Assembly (NCBI GenBank): GCA_020544305.1
Contig: CP058667.1
Coordinates: 434,001 to 498,000 of the forward strand
DNA length: 64,000 bases
Origin: Staphylococcus taiwanensis
GTDB lineage: Bacteria > Bacillota > Bacilli > Staphylococcales > Staphylococcaceae
Direction: 5' to 3'
Shown here: positions 46,651-56,106 of the stretch, in pieces
How positions within the stretch are numbered: the stretch's first letter is position 1
How the letters are laid out: every line of letters begins with the position of its first letter
The notes under the pieces: model-generated
Seen by the model: the letters and a program-made list of their open reading frames with translations, nothing else
The model's database searches: none
Told to the model about the DNA's origin: nothing
Made by a program: the position numbers and the translations under genes

Positions 46651-47367
46651 ATGTTAAAAGCGGATCCAATCATTGCTAAAATGAAAAATCAAAAAATTAA
46701 TTATGATCGTGTACTGAAAAAATTAATTAATCAATGGGAAAGAGAAGAATTACGACCTAAGATACTTTTGCATAGTTGTTGTGCACCATGTAGTACGTAT
46801 ACTTTGGAATACTTAACACAGTATGCAGATATTGCTATTTACTTTGCTAATCCCAATATTCATCCTAAAAATGAATATTTAAGACGTGCAAAAGTCCAAG
46901 AACAATTTGTTACTGACTTTAATGAGAGAACAGGACAAAGTGTTAAATATATTGAAGCGGAATATAAACCACATGAATTTATGAAGATGGCGAAATCGCG
47001 AGGACTCACTGAAGAACCTGAAGGCGGCCTACGTTGTACAGCATGTTTTGAAATGCGTTTAGAGCTTGTGGCCGAAGCAGCAGTAAAATATGGTTATGAT
47101 TACTTTGGTAGTGCGTTAACATTGTCACCTAAAAAGAATGCACAATTGATTAATGAACTTGGTCTAGAAGTTCAAAATATTTACGATGTAAATTATTTAC
47201 CTAGTGATTTTAAGAAGAATAAGGGCTATGAACGCTCAATTGAAATGTGCAATGACTATCATATATTTAGACAATGCTATTGTGGATGTGTCTTCGCTGC
47301 GATGGCACAGGGGATTGATTTCAAAGTGATTAATCAAGAGGCGAAAGACTTCTTACAACAATTTTAA
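46651..47367 (+). CDS. queH: Epoxyqueuosine reductase QueH
   Basis: A 238-residue iron-sulfur enzyme (DUF208) performing the last step of queuosine synthesis in tRNA, reducing epoxyqueuosine. The cysteine motifs are present: HSCCAPCST (Cys43, 44, 47), CTACFEMRL near 130 and the C-terminal QCYCGC. SALTLSPKKN is also typical. No other queuosine genes are in the window, so the pathway or precursor salvage must lie elsewhere. The start has a well-placed ribosome site inside a hairpin stem. Confidence 0.92.
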   Translation: MLKADPIIAKMKNQKINYDRVLKKLINQWEREELRPKILLHSCCAPCSTYTLEYLTQYADIAIYFANPNIHPKNEYLRRAKVQEQFVTDFNERTGQSVKYIEAEYKPHEFMKMAKSRGLTEEPEGGLRCTACFEMRLELVAEAAVKYGYDYFGSALTLSPKKNAQLINELGLEVQNIYDVNYLPSDFKKNKGYERSIEMCNDYHIFRQCYCGCVFAAMAQGIDFKVINQEAKDFLQQF

Positions 47368-47379
47368 ATAAAAACTAAA

Positions 47380-47418
47380 AACTCCTAATTTGAGTTTCAG
47401 TACTTCAAATTAGGAGTT
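47380..47418 (-). terminator. Terminator of the small membrane protein gene
   Basis: The arms AACTCCTAATTTGA and TCAAATTAGGAGTT run into T-rich sequence when read on the minus strand. Confidence 0.8.
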
Positions 47419-47423
47419 GGAAT

Positions 47424-47711
47424 TTAGATTGTTCGATGGATAAAACGTATAATCGCTAGCACGGCAATGACAAAAGTTGAAAGTACGCCTGCGATTTTTA
47501 ACCCTTTTTTCTGTTTTTCAGGTTCAGGGTCGCCTTTTTCCATCATTTCTAATAACTCACGTTCAATTTCTAAGTCTAATGCTGTTTTTTTCTCTCCATT
47601 ATAACCAATACTATTGTCGTCATTATGATGTTGTGTATCTTCTTTCGTAGACGGTTCGCTAGTTTCTTCTGACTTTGAATCTGAATGTTTATTTTTATCT
47701 TCTACAGTCAT
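47424..47711 (-). CDS. Hypothetical tail-anchored small membrane protein
   Basis: A 95-residue protein: a very acidic, Ser/Lys/Asp-rich N-terminal ~60 residues, then one membrane helix (~70-90, LKIAGVLSTFVIAVLAIIRFI) and a short basic end. Topology suggests a cytosolic tail with a C-terminal anchor. The family is not recognised. It is downstream of pyrD on the same strand, 81 bases away. The ribosome site GGGGG precedes the ATG. Confidence 0.65.
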   Translation of the reverse strand: MTVEDKNKHSDSKSEETSEPSTKEDTQHHNDDNSIGYNGEKKTALDLEIERELLEMMEKGDPEPEKQKKGLKIAGVLSTFVIAVLAIIRFIHRTI

Positions 47712-47792
47712 TGATATAATCCCCCGATAATCTTGTTATCTTTGGTTATAGTATAGTGCATTATACAATTAAGTAAAGTATTTTAATATGGA

Positions 47793-48860
47793 CTATTTCG
47801 CATCTAAACCGATAATTTCACTTACATTATGATAGTGATGTTGTTTTAAATATGTAGCGATGTCTTTATTAATCTTCTTTGTTAATCCGGGGCCTTCTAT
47901 GACTAAAGAAGAATAAATTTGAACAAGAGATGCACCATTACGCATCATTTGAATCGCATCTTTCGCACTGAATATACCGCCTGTTCCAATAATTAAGAAT
48001 TCGCCTTTAGTTTGTTGATAGGCCCATTTCACTAATTCTAAGTTTCTTTTGAAAAGTGGTTGACCACTTAATCCGCCATCTTCTACTTTATTTGAAGAAG
48101 TTAAACCATCACGTTGTCGTGTCGTATTCGCTAATATCATACCATCGAATGTTTCTGTAATCGCAGGTAAAATCGTTTTAAAACCATCAAGCTCTAAATC
48201 TGAAGTTAATTTTAAGAAAATAGGGACGTTCACTTCTGTATGTGCTTTGAAATCTTTCAATGCTTTACATAACATAGAAAATTCATCTTTATCATGGAAA
48301 CTTTGCAAATTCTCAGTATTTGGTGAGCTTATATTAACTGTAAAGAAGGATACATCTGCTTTAAACGTATCAATCACCTTAATGTAATCTTGATAGCGAT
48401 CGTTGTATGGCGTCGTTTTATTGACGCCAACATTTAGTCCAACTGGGATGTTATAAGCATAACGACGTAAATTCCATAACGCGCGGTTCATACCAATATT
48501 GTTAAAGCCCATACGGTTAATTAGTGCATTGTCTTCAACTAAACGATACATACGTGGTTTAGGATTGCCATCTTGAGGTTTAGGTGTAATACCACCTAGT
48601 TCAAGTGCACCAAAACCAACATTTTCAAGTGCTTTAGGGACTTCACAAGATTTGTCAAAGCCTGCAGCTAAGCCGATTGGATTATTAAATGTAATACCTT
48701 TAATCGTTTGTGTTAATGATGGGTCTTCATAATTAAATATTTTATGCATCACAGGTAATAAGAAAGGGCGCTTTTGTGCAAGTTTTAAAGCGTCGATCGT
48801 CATACCGTGTGCTTTTTCAGGATCAAATTTAAATAATAGTGGTTTAATTAATTTATACAT
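47793..48860 (-). CDS. pyrD: Dihydroorotate dehydrogenase (quinone), class 2
   Basis: A 355-residue FMN enzyme of pyrimidine synthesis, oxidising dihydroorotate with quinone at the membrane. The N-terminal helical extension (MYKLIKPLLFKFDPEKAHG) is the membrane-contact segment of class 2. FMN and catalytic motifs are NPIGLAAGFDKS, NPKPRMYRL, the catalytic Ser in NISSPNTENLQ, LANTTRQR and GTGGIFSAKDA. The length is typical. It is separate from the pyr operon, as in S. aureus. Confidence 0.96.
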   Translation of the reverse strand: MYKLIKPLLFKFDPEKAHGMTIDALKLAQKRPFLLPVMHKIFNYEDPSLTQTIKGITFNNPIGLAAGFDKSCEVPKALENVGFGALELGGITPKPQDGNPKPRMYRLVEDNALINRMGFNNIGMNRALWNLRRYAYNIPVGLNVGVNKTTPYNDRYQDYIKVIDTFKADVSFFTVNISSPNTENLQSFHDKDEFSMLCKALKDFKAHTEVNVPIFLKLTSDLELDGFKTILPAITETFDGMILANTTRQRDGLTSSNKVEDGGLSGQPLFKRNLELVKWAYQQTKGEFLIIGTGGIFSAKDAIQMMRNGASLVQIYSSLVIEGPGLTKKINKDIATYLKQHHYHNVSEIIGLDAK

Positions 48861-49085
48861 AATAATGCTCCTATTTCATTGTATTTGAGGCTTACTATCC
48901 TCATTTAATATCATTGAAAAAACATTCCTCTCTAAGACTAGCATGTTCAACAATAATTGCATAGTTAATTTAATCACTGTTTGAAAATTTGCCTCAACTT
49001 AAATCTATATAAGAACGAACGATTAGTTAACACATTTTCAGGAAATATAATAATAAAGAGAGAGGTATTAGAAGGAGGAAACATC

Positions 49086-49940
49086 ATGAAAAAAGAATGG
49101 CAAGCACAGCTACCATTAGACCATATCAGTGATATTTCACCAGTGAGTGGTGGAGATGTCAACGAAGCATTCAAAGTAACGACTGAAGATGGTGCGTATT
49201 TCTTGTTAGTTCAACGCAATCGAGATAAGTCATTCTATGCAGCTGAAATAGCTGGACTCGATGCATTTGAACAAGCAGGTGTAACGGCACCACGTGTGAT
49301 AGATAGTGGTGAAATAAATGGGGATGCTTTCTTGATATTAAGTTATTTAGATGAAGGAACAAGTGGTAGCCAGCGTGAATTAGGTCAGTTAGTAGCAAAA
49401 ATGCATCGTCAGCAACAACACGATGGGAAATTTGGTTTCGATTTGCCTCACGAGGGTGGGGATATTTCATTTGATAATTCATGGTCAGATTCATGGATTG
49501 AAATCTTTGTCGAACGTCGCATGGATCATTTGAGAGATGAATTGATGCGTAAAGGCTTATGGAATGACGAAGATAATAAAGTTTACGAACAAGTACGTAC
49601 GGTGATGATAAATGAATTAATTGAGCATCATAGTAAACCATCATTATTACATGGAGATTTATGGGGTGGCAATTACATGTTCTTAACGGATGGAAGTCCA
49701 GCGTTATTCGACCCAGCACCATTTTATGGTGATAGAGAGTTTGATTTAGGTATTACGACTGTATTTGGCGGCTTTACCCAAGAATTCTATGACGAATATG
49801 AGAAACATTATCCTCTAGGAAAAGGTGCACGTAAGCGATTAGAATTTTATAGATTATATTTATTTATGGTCCATTTACTCAAATTTGGTGGAATGTATGC
49901 AAGTAGCGTAAATCGATCAATGGATGAAATATTGGCATAA
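49086..49940 (+). CDS. Fructosamine/ketosamine-3-kinase family protein
   Basis: A 284-residue kinase-like protein phosphorylating protein-bound or free fructosamines (glycation repair). The catalytic HGDLWGGNYMF near residue 195 and metal-binding DPAPFYGDREFDLG near 215 are the family motifs. The frame opens at 48981, but ATG 49086 has the strong ribosome site AAGGAGGAAA and matches the family start. It stands alone, converging with the amidohydrolase operon. Confidence 0.9.
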   Translation: MKKEWQAQLPLDHISDISPVSGGDVNEAFKVTTEDGAYFLLVQRNRDKSFYAAEIAGLDAFEQAGVTAPRVIDSGEINGDAFLILSYLDEGTSGSQRELGQLVAKMHRQQQHDGKFGFDLPHEGGDISFDNSWSDSWIEIFVERRMDHLRDELMRKGLWNDEDNKVYEQVRTVMINELIEHHSKPSLLHGDLWGGNYMFLTDGSPALFDPAPFYGDREFDLGITTVFGGFTQEFYDEYEKHYPLGKGARKRLEFYRLYLFMVHLLKFGGMYASSVNRSMDEILA

Positions 49941-49945
49941 AGATA

Positions 49946-49996
49946 AAAATTATGGAGGCATAGGTATCAATATAACCATGCCTCCATAATTTTTAA
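49946..49996. terminator. Bidirectional terminator
   Basis: AAAAATTATGGAGGCAT pairs with ATGCCTCCATAATTTTT, serving the fructosamine kinase gene and the converging amidohydrolase operon. Confidence 0.9.
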
Positions 49997-50940
49997 TCTT
50001 CATTAATTGTTTTTAATAACTGTTTGCCGTTATCATATAACATTTTTTCAAGTTCATGTCGTGAGATTAATTCAGTTGATTCTAATTCATCTGCTAACAT
50101 CGTTACAACTTGATCTGTTGTATAAGGTGCATCTGAACCATATACAATTTTATTCATATCTACACATTGAGCGATATTTGGAAGCTGATAAGGTAAGACT
50201 TTTCCAGCTAAATCAAAGTATAACTCTTTCATAACTTGTTCTAAATCATCAGGTTGACGCTCACTTCCAAACATCTTATTACCCATTGCAACTCGTTGTG
50301 CAATGACAGGGAGTAATGCACCACAATGCGGAATAATCCATTTAATATTCGGATACTTGCTAAACACATTGTTTTGACTCATGTAGATGACTGTACGTGT
50401 TGTATCAAAAATAAACTCCATTAAAGGTGCAGGAACAACGTCGCTCATTGCTTCAATATTCGGTTTAGGCTCATTTGGATGGAGTGCCACAACGGCATGA
50501 CGTTCATTTAATTTAGCTAAGACTTTATCTAGGCGGTCATCACCAATATAAATACCACGTGCATTCGTAGGTAAAGTGAAACCTAAAGCACCTTGTTGAT
50601 CTAATGCGGTATCAATCGTGGCAATACTTTCTTCAACCAATGGTATTGGTAACGTCGCAAAGAAACCTAATTGCTCTGGATATTTGTGCGTAAATTCAGA
50701 TGCATACGCATTGACTTCTTTAGATAAGTCAATCATTTCTTCATCTGGCGCCACACTGATATGTGGGCTCGAAATAGATAGCACACCATATTCAATTTCC
50801 ATACGTGTCATTAATTCTAAATAACCTTCAGGTGAGAACTTCGGTGTTGCCACACCATCGCCTTTACCATCGAAATAATCATCTAGAAATTTCGAGAACC
50901 CAGGTGATATATAATGTGCATGTAAATCAATTTTCTTCAT
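49993..50940 (-). CDS. Amidohydrolase-2 (ACMSD-like) family enzyme
   Basis: A 315-residue TIM-barrel metal enzyme. The N-terminal metal motif DLHAHY (His7, His9), the later WIIPHCGALLP segment and YGSDAPY near the end fit the amidohydrolase-2 / ACMSD superfamily, which includes aromatic decarboxylases and lactone hydrolases. It is the last gene of a minus-strand operon that holds a second enzyme of the same superfamily. The substrate is unknown. Confidence 0.8.
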   Translation of the reverse strand: MKKIDLHAHYISPGFSKFLDDYFDGKGDGVATPKFSPEGYLELMTRMEIEYGVLSISSPHISVAPDEEMIDLSKEVNAYASEFTHKYPEQLGFFATLPIPLVEESIATIDTALDQQGALGFTLPTNARGIYIGDDRLDKVLAKLNERHAVVALHPNEPKPNIEAMSDVVPAPLMEFIFDTTRTVIYMSQNNVFSKYPNIKWIIPHCGALLPVIAQRVAMGNKMFGSERQPDDLEQVMKELYFDLAGKVLPYQLPNIAQCVDMNKIVYGSDAPYTTDQVVTMLADELESTELISRHELEKMLYDNGKQLLKTINED

Positions 50941-50946
50941 ATTTTA

Positions 50947-51579
50947 TTACGCTTCTTTCTCTTCTTCTTTAAAAGTTAGCCAATCATCAATTTCAGCATA
51001 ATAGGCATTGACTTCGTTCGGTCTATCAATGCCTTGTAGCTCACTGTTCACATCATAGCCAATGGCATTTAATGCATAAGATAAGCAAGCATAGCTTGGA
51101 CGATAATCCGCAAAGTCATCCTTTGGCAAATTAATCGTCGTCGGTTTAACCGGTGTTAGGCTATCTTTCTCATATATACATTCAAGACGTGTAATATACC
51201 AAACGCCTTGATTATCTTGTTCGAGACAATATACTAATTTGGCATCTGATTGTAATTCCATTTCAACATTTTGAATTGAAAAGCGTGTTTGAATAGTCGC
51301 TTGCATAATTGCTACAGCACGTGTGTCATTAATCCAAATTTGAGAATGATGGATTTGATGAGGGGCATAGCGATTCATTGCTTTAGATGAAGCGACAAAC
51401 TCACTACCATTACCTTTAAACCATGAAATATTGATATAAGAATCATCTGCGAAACATGTTTCCATGCTTTCCCATAGGGCATTATCACGACAGAAACGTT
51501 CAAATTGAATAAGCTCAAGAATATCTTCTTTGGCTAGTAACGTTTCGTTAGTATAAGGTTTATTTCTCGTGAAAAGCAC
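50947..51579 (-). CDS. NTF2-like (SnoaL/ring-hydroxylase small-subunit-like) protein
   Basis: A 210-residue protein whose first ~140 residues (LELIQFERFCRDNALWESMETCFADDSYINISWFKG, then HHSQIWI and WYITRLECIYEKD) have the NTF2-like cone fold pattern seen in SnoaL cyclases and dioxygenase small subunits. The last ~60 residues are an extension. The start is GTG 51579 with AAGGAG at about 10 bases. It sits 6 bases before the downstream amidohydrolase gene and is clearly part of the operon. The role is undefined. Confidence 0.65.
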   Translation of the reverse strand: MLFTRNKPYTNETLLAKEDILELIQFERFCRDNALWESMETCFADDSYINISWFKGNGSEFVASSKAMNRYAPHQIHHSQIWINDTRAVAIMQATIQTRFSIQNVEMELQSDAKLVYCLEQDNQGVWYITRLECIYEKDSLTPVKPTTINLPKDDFADYRPSYACLSYALNAIGYDVNSELQGIDRPNEVNAYYAEIDDWLTFKEEEKEA

Positions 51580-51604
51580 TAAAATGACACTCCTTTAATT
51601 CAAA

Positions 51605-52441
51605 TTAACCCCACATTTCAAGTAATACTTTAGCGAAACCTTCAGGTTCTTGAACGTATCCTAAGTGACCACCTGGAATATCGATGATTTTGATACCAGT
51701 TTCTTCAGAAATGAAGAAGTTAACTTCTTGAGGGAATGAACCTTTTGAAGCTGTACCATTTAATAAAGTAATGATGTCTTTATGTTTTTTGAAATCATCA
51801 ATTGAAATATCAGATTCTGTATATTGACGAATTTCATATTTGAACCAACCTAACATTTCATCGAAACGTTTTTTACTGTCAGCATCATTTTCAGCTTGAG
51901 CTGGTTTTGACATGTATTGTTGGTCTAATTTACTAATTTGTAACGTTTCGCCAAATAATTTCATTGCTTGAGGCATACCTTCATTAATCGCAATATCAAT
52001 GATTTCAGCATTTTTATCTTGCCAATATTTTGCATCTGGTAAGAATGTGTTAATTGGTGGTTCGTGGAATGCGATTTTTTTAACGACATCAGGATGTTCT
52101 TTTAAAACGTGCATTGCCACGATTGAACCTGAGCTTGAACCTAATACATAGACAGGATCATCACTTAATGATTTCGCTAATTCAGCGATATCTTGTGCGT
52201 CACGTTTAACACGGTAACGACTATCTGGATTGATTGCTTCTTCAGGTAGTGGCTCAGTTAATTCACTTTGGCCATATCCACGACGATCTACAGCGACAAC
52301 AGTGAATTTATCTTTTAATTGTTGTGCAAGTGGCATGAAGATATCTCCAGTACCGTTTGCACCAGGGATGAAGATGATAACAGGACCATTGCCCACTTTG
52401 TGATAACGTAATTTAGCGCCTTGTAATTCTAATGTTTCCAT
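51605..52441 (-). CDS. Alpha/beta hydrolase
   Basis: A 278-residue hydrolase with the oxyanion segment [19 protein letters not shown] and the nucleophile elbow [13 protein letters not shown] (near residue 105). The C-terminal His lies in [16 protein letters not shown]. It resembles cofactor-free esterases and C-C hydrolases used in aromatic ring catabolism, but that is not proven. Middle gene of the minus-strand TetR operon. Confidence 0.85.
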   Translation of the reverse strand: METLELQGAKLRYHKVGNGPVIIFIPGANGTGDIFMPLAQQLKDKFTVVAVDRRGYGQSELTEPLPEEAINPDSRYRVKRDAQDIAELAKSLSDDPVYVLGSSSGSIVAMHVLKEHPDVVKKIAFHEPPINTFLPDAKYWQDKNAEIIDIAINEGMPQAMKLFGETLQISKLDQQYMSKPAQAENDADSKKRFDEMLGWFKYEIRQYTESDISIDDFKKHKDIITLLNGTASKGSFPQEVNFFISEETGIKIIDIPGGHLGYVQEPEGFAKVLLEMWG

Positions 52442-52522
52442 TTATAAAACCTCCGATAAAAATTAATTTTAGGATTAAAATATTGAATCGATATGATTTA
52501 AGCTTAGATTGTATTAACTTTA

Positions 52523-53527
52523 TTATTTATCTAAGCCTAATAATTTAGCGCCATTGGTATAACTAATTTTCTCTTGTTCTTCTTCAGTCAAACCTAGTTC
52601 ATTTAAAAATGTGCCTAAATTTTCCGGTTCAACATAAGGATAGTCAGCTGAATATAAGATTCTATCAATACCGACTTCTTCTTTAACTAAATCAAATTGT
52701 GGTTTCGTTAACATACCACTTGGTGTAATATAGAAATTATTTTTGAAATAATGACTAATTGGATGTTGTAGGTGATCTGCAAATAAAATAGAATCCATAC
52801 GTTCTAAGAAGAATGGTACAAATTCGCCCCAGTGTCCAATAATAATATTTAAGTTTGGATGACGATCAAATACACCTGAAAGCACTAAATGAATTGCGTG
52901 AATACCTACATCAACATGCCAACCATAACCGAAACAAGCAAATGTAGCAGCTGTTACGTCAGGATAGTTACCTTTATAGTAAGCTTGATATACATCACTT
53001 TGTACTGGAGATGGATGTAGATAGATCGGTGCGTTTAATGTTTCTGCAGCAGCAAAAAGTGGTTCGTACTCATCTTGGTCAAGGAAACCGTTTTTAGGGT
53101 GTCCCATGATTAATGCGCCTTTGAACCCCAAATCATTAATACAGCGTTTGAATTCTTCAACTGCAGCTTGTGGTTCATTAATAGGTAACGTCGCAAATCC
53201 AACAAAGCGTTCTGGATATTTTTCAACATAGTCTGCTAATGTATCATTCGCTTTTTTACATAAATCAATCGCACATTGTCCTTCTAAATTTGATGGTGCG
53301 CCATTACCATAGGATAAAACTTGCATTTCAACATCATGTTTATCCATAAAATGGATACGTTTATCATGATGTGAGATTTCATCAGCATCTGTGAAACCAG
53401 ATTTTTGTTCGAGACCTTCAAGCATTGTTTTCATTGGTACACCTTTAGGGTCAGCAGACATATACTTCATTGTTTCTTTTTGAATATCTTCTACAACATA
53501 ATGTTCTTCAAAGTTAATACTTTTCAT
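52523..53527 (-). CDS. Amidohydrolase-2 enzyme resembling gamma-resorcylate/dihydroxybenzoate decarboxylase
   Basis: A 334-residue metal enzyme. The N-terminus INFEEHYVVED has the E-x-H-type metal pair found in nonoxidative aromatic acid decarboxylases (2,6- and 2,3-dihydroxybenzoate decarboxylases start VALEEHF) rather than H-x-H. Other matching points are IYLHPSP near 180, NIIIGHWGEFVPFFLERMD near 235 and ILYSADYPYVEPE near 295. Decarboxylation of a hydroxybenzoate is the best guess, by family resemblance only. It follows the SDR gene in the operon. Confidence 0.78.
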   Translation of the reverse strand: MKSINFEEHYVVEDIQKETMKYMSADPKGVPMKTMLEGLEQKSGFTDADEISHHDKRIHFMDKHDVEMQVLSYGNGAPSNLEGQCAIDLCKKANDTLADYVEKYPERFVGFATLPINEPQAAVEEFKRCINDLGFKGALIMGHPKNGFLDQDEYEPLFAAAETLNAPIYLHPSPVQSDVYQAYYKGNYPDVTAATFACFGYGWHVDVGIHAIHLVLSGVFDRHPNLNIIIGHWGEFVPFFLERMDSILFADHLQHPISHYFKNNFYITPSGMLTKPQFDLVKEEVGIDRILYSADYPYVEPENLGTFLNELGLTEEEQEKISYTNGAKLLGLDK

Positions 53528-53564
53528 TAGAAAAGCCTCCTAAAATTTAAATAATTATTCAAAA

Positions 53565-54269
53565 TTACCAAGGCATAGTTCCATTACCATCAATAAAGGT
53601 ACCTGTAGGACCATCTTTATCGATAGTTGCAAGTTTAACGATAGGGATAACACCTTCTGATGCTGGTTTAGAGTTGTTACTAAAGTCTCCAACTAAATCC
53701 GTGTTGGTTGAACCAGGATCAGCAACATTGATTTGAATATGCGGTAATCCTTTCGCATATTGTACTGTCAGCATTGTTACTGCTGATTTAGATGAACAGT
53801 AAGCTAATGAGTTTACTTTTGATTCTTGCGTATCTGGATTAGTTACCATGCCAAATGAACCTAAACCGCTACTTACATTGACTACCACTGGTTGTTCAGA
53901 TTGTTCAAGAAGTGGTATGAAGGTGTTCATCATTCTGACAATGCCAAAGACATTTGTATTATAGACATTTTGAACATCTTCTACGGTTAATTCTGCTGGT
54001 CTTTTAAATCCACCTGAGATACCAGCATTATTGACTAATACGTCTAAACGTCCTTCTTGTTCTTGAATGGTTTTAAAAGCATTTTGGACTGAAATATCAT
54101 CAGTGACATCCAATTGAACAAATTCGACACCGAGTTCGTCAGCAGCTTTGCGTCCACGGTCAGCATCTCGAGAGCCAATGTAGACTTTATGACCTCGTTC
54201 TTTTATTTCTTTAGCAGTTTCAAAGCCTAACCCTTTGTTACCGCCAGTGATTAACGTGATTCTTTCCAT
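53565..54269 (-). CDS. Short-chain dehydrogenase/reductase
   Basis: A 234-residue NAD(P)-dependent oxidoreductase: TGGNKGLGFETA (nucleotide motif), NNAGISGG, the catalytic Ser region VNVSSGLGS and YCSSKSAV (Tyr-x3-Lys). The end is typical of a classical SDR. Its start overlaps the TetR stop (TAATG), so the two are coupled. Substrate unknown. Confidence 0.88.
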   Translation of the reverse strand: MERITLITGGNKGLGFETAKEIKERGHKVYIGSRDADRGRKAADELGVEFVQLDVTDDISVQNAFKTIQEQEGRLDVLVNNAGISGGFKRPAELTVEDVQNVYNTNVFGIVRMMNTFIPLLEQSEQPVVVNVSSGLGSFGMVTNPDTQESKVNSLAYCSSKSAVTMLTVQYAKGLPHIQINVADPGSTNTDLVGDFSNNSKPASEGVIPIVKLATIDKDGPTGTFIDGNGTMPW

Positions 54270-54826
54270 TATTTTGTCACCTCATTTGGCAAATATAGTT
54301 TGATTAAATTATTTCTAAATGTTTCATTAGAAAGTTGTCGTTCATTTTTTTGAAATTCAAATGTATTGGTTGTCAAAGATTTTAATAGCATATCTGTTTT
54401 AAATATTGCCCAGGATTCATCATTATAATCATTAAATAAATCAAAATAATATTGATTTAAATGTTTGAAGAAGTCACTCTCGCGGAACAACTGGGCATTG
54501 TCTTTACCTTCAATACAATTTAGTAAACCACTATTATCCGTTTTAAATTTTAAAAATATATCAAGAGAATGCGCCATGATGTCTTTCTTAGCAACGTATT
54601 GCGTTTTAATTTCTAACATTTGCGTCATAATGTCATCAAAATCATGTTCGATAATGCGATAACATAAGTCACTTTTATCTTTGAAATGTCGATATAGTGT
54701 ACCCATACCAATATTCAATTCCTTAGAAATTCTATTCATACTTACATTTTCAACGCCTTCAGAATTAAATAATTCTAATGCTTTGTTTTCTATACGCTGT
54801 CGATTCTTTAATGCATCTTTACGCAT
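54269..54826 (-). CDS. TetR-family regulator heading the amidohydrolase operon
   Basis: A ~185-residue repressor with the TetR helix-turn-helix ENVSMNRISKELNIGMGTLYRHFKDKSDLC (~23-52). Two ATG codons start the frame; AGAGG favours the second (54826). It is the first gene of the SDR-decarboxylase-hydrolase operon, with which its stop overlaps. The 20-bp palindrome at 54857-54876 between it and the divergent DUF2316 gene is the likely operator for both directions. Confidence 0.88.
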   Translation of the reverse strand: MRKDALKNRQRIENKALELFNSEGVENVSMNRISKELNIGMGTLYRHFKDKSDLCYRIIEHDFDDIMTQMLEIKTQYVAKKDIMAHSLDIFLKFKTDNSGLLNCIEGKDNAQLFRESDFFKHLNQYYFDLFNDYNDESWAIFKTDMLLKSLTTNTFEFQKNERQLSNETFRNNLIKLYLPNEVTK

Positions 54827-54851
54827 CATATCACCTCTTAAATTTATTTTA

Positions 54852-54881
54852 TTGACAAACGGATAACTGTCCGTTTATTAT
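54852..54881. promoter_or_regulatory. Divergent promoter with perfect TetR-type operator
   Basis: AAACGGATAACTGTCCGTTT (54857-54876) has perfect 7-bp arms AAACGGA/TCCGTTT. The rightward promoter uses -35 TTGACA (54852-54857) and -10 TATTAT (54876-54881), an 18-bp spacer filled by the operator. Repression of both operons by the TetR gene is inferred. Confidence 0.8.
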
Positions 54882-54949
54882 AAATCTTGTTAATGATGAT
54901 TACAAACATAAAGGGTTAATCAATTTATTTTTTGAAAAGAGGGGTAAGT

Positions 54950-55249
54950 ATGTCATTAAATAAAGAACAAAGACAAGTGACGAGTGAAGAGTTAAAAGCA
55001 CATTTCCATGAATCAACATTGAGTATTGAAAATATTGCCCAAGAAATGAATATTTCTATAGAAGAAGTGGAAAGAGTATTAAACATGGATGCCCCAAATG
55101 GTTTCTTTGGCAATAAATTACAAAAATTTATACACTTAGTATGGGATGTTCGTGATTTAATCAATGATAATATTAGACAAAACGGCGATCAACCTAAAGA
55201 CTATACGTATTTAAAAGGTGAGAAAGAAGATTATTGGTTTTTACAATAG
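54950..55249 (+). CDS. DUF2316 family protein
   Basis: A 99-residue protein of the DUF2316 family, with a helix-turn-helix-like centre (LSIENIAQEMNISIEEVERVL) and the conserved end (DYTYLKGEKEDYWFL). It may bind DNA, but no role is established. ATG 54950 follows the ribosome site GAGGGG. First gene of a three-gene operon with NmrA-like and VOC proteins, 12 bases before the next gene. Confidence 0.8.
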   Translation: MSLNKEQRQVTSEELKAHFHESTLSIENIAQEMNISIEEVERVLNMDAPNGFFGNKLQKFIHLVWDVRDLINDNIRQNGDQPKDYTYLKGEKEDYWFLQ

Positions 55250-55261
55250 GAGAGATAAATA

Positions 55262-56080
55262 ATGAGTAAAAGTATATTAGTTATTGGTGCTACAGGTAAA
55301 CAAGGTAACGCTGTAGTAAAGCAATTATTGAAAGATGATTGGAAAGTTCGTGCTTTTACACGTAATAAAAATAATGAAAAATTGACTTCAATCGATAGTG
55401 ACAATTTAGAAATATTTGAAGGCGATTTAAGTAATCAAGATAGCTTAACAAAGGCTATGGAAGGACAATATGGTGTTTATAGTGTTCAACCTATTATTGT
55501 AGACAATGTAGAAGAAGAATTACGTCAAGGTAAGATGATTATTCAAACAGCGGAACAACAAGGTATTGAATACATTGTTTACAGCACTGCAGGTGGTGTC
55601 AATCGTGACCGTACAGGTCCGCATTTCGAAGCCTTAGCCGATATTGAGAATGAACTTAAAGAGAGTTCATTAAATTATACGATTATTAAACCGTCATTCT
55701 TTATGGATAACTTCTTAAGAATTACTAAAGTAGAAAATGGCGAAATTGTAATCCCTGAATTTATCGATAGAGATATTAAATTTGCGATGATTTCTTCAAT
55801 CGATATCGCTAAAATTGCAGCCAATGTGTTTGCGAACACTGAAAAATATAATCACCAAGCGATTGAAATCGCTTCTGATGAACTTACGTTAAAAGACGTT
55901 GTGAAAACATTTGCTACGGTGACAGGTAAACCTACAGAAATTAAAGGTTCATTTTCAAGTGGCACTGCTGAACGTGGTTGGCTAGAAGAGAAAGGTTATG
56001 TGATTGATTTTAATCAAATGGATGAGATTAATCCTAATCGTTTAACGTTAGAACAATGGATTAGTGAAGTGAATTTTTAA
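55262..56080 (+). CDS. NmrA-like NAD(P)-binding protein
   Basis: A 272-residue atypical SDR with the nucleotide motif VIGATGKQGNAVV at the N-terminus, FEGDLSNQDSL, and YIVYSTAGGVNRD. Members sense redox cofactors or act as quinone reductases. The ribosome site AGGAGAG precedes the ATG. Operon with DUF2316 and the VOC protein under the TetR-type operator, consistent with a response to a reactive or quinone-like compound. Confidence 0.85.
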   Translation: MSKSILVIGATGKQGNAVVKQLLKDDWKVRAFTRNKNNEKLTSIDSDNLEIFEGDLSNQDSLTKAMEGQYGVYSVQPIIVDNVEEELRQGKMIIQTAEQQGIEYIVYSTAGGVNRDRTGPHFEALADIENELKESSLNYTIIKPSFFMDNFLRITKVENGEIVIPEFIDRDIKFAMISSIDIAKIAANVFANTEKYNHQAIEIASDELTLKDVVKTFATVTGKPTEIKGSFSSGTAERGWLEEKGYVIDFNQMDEINPNRLTLEQWISEVNF

Positions 56081-56106
56081 TTTTTTAGAAAATGAGGGGG
56101 GAGACT

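Noticed and set aside
49171..49722. A 183-codon minus-strand open frame opposite the fructosamine kinase
   Set aside because: The composition (His/Leu-rich) and position opposite a conserved kinase mark it as a shadow frame.
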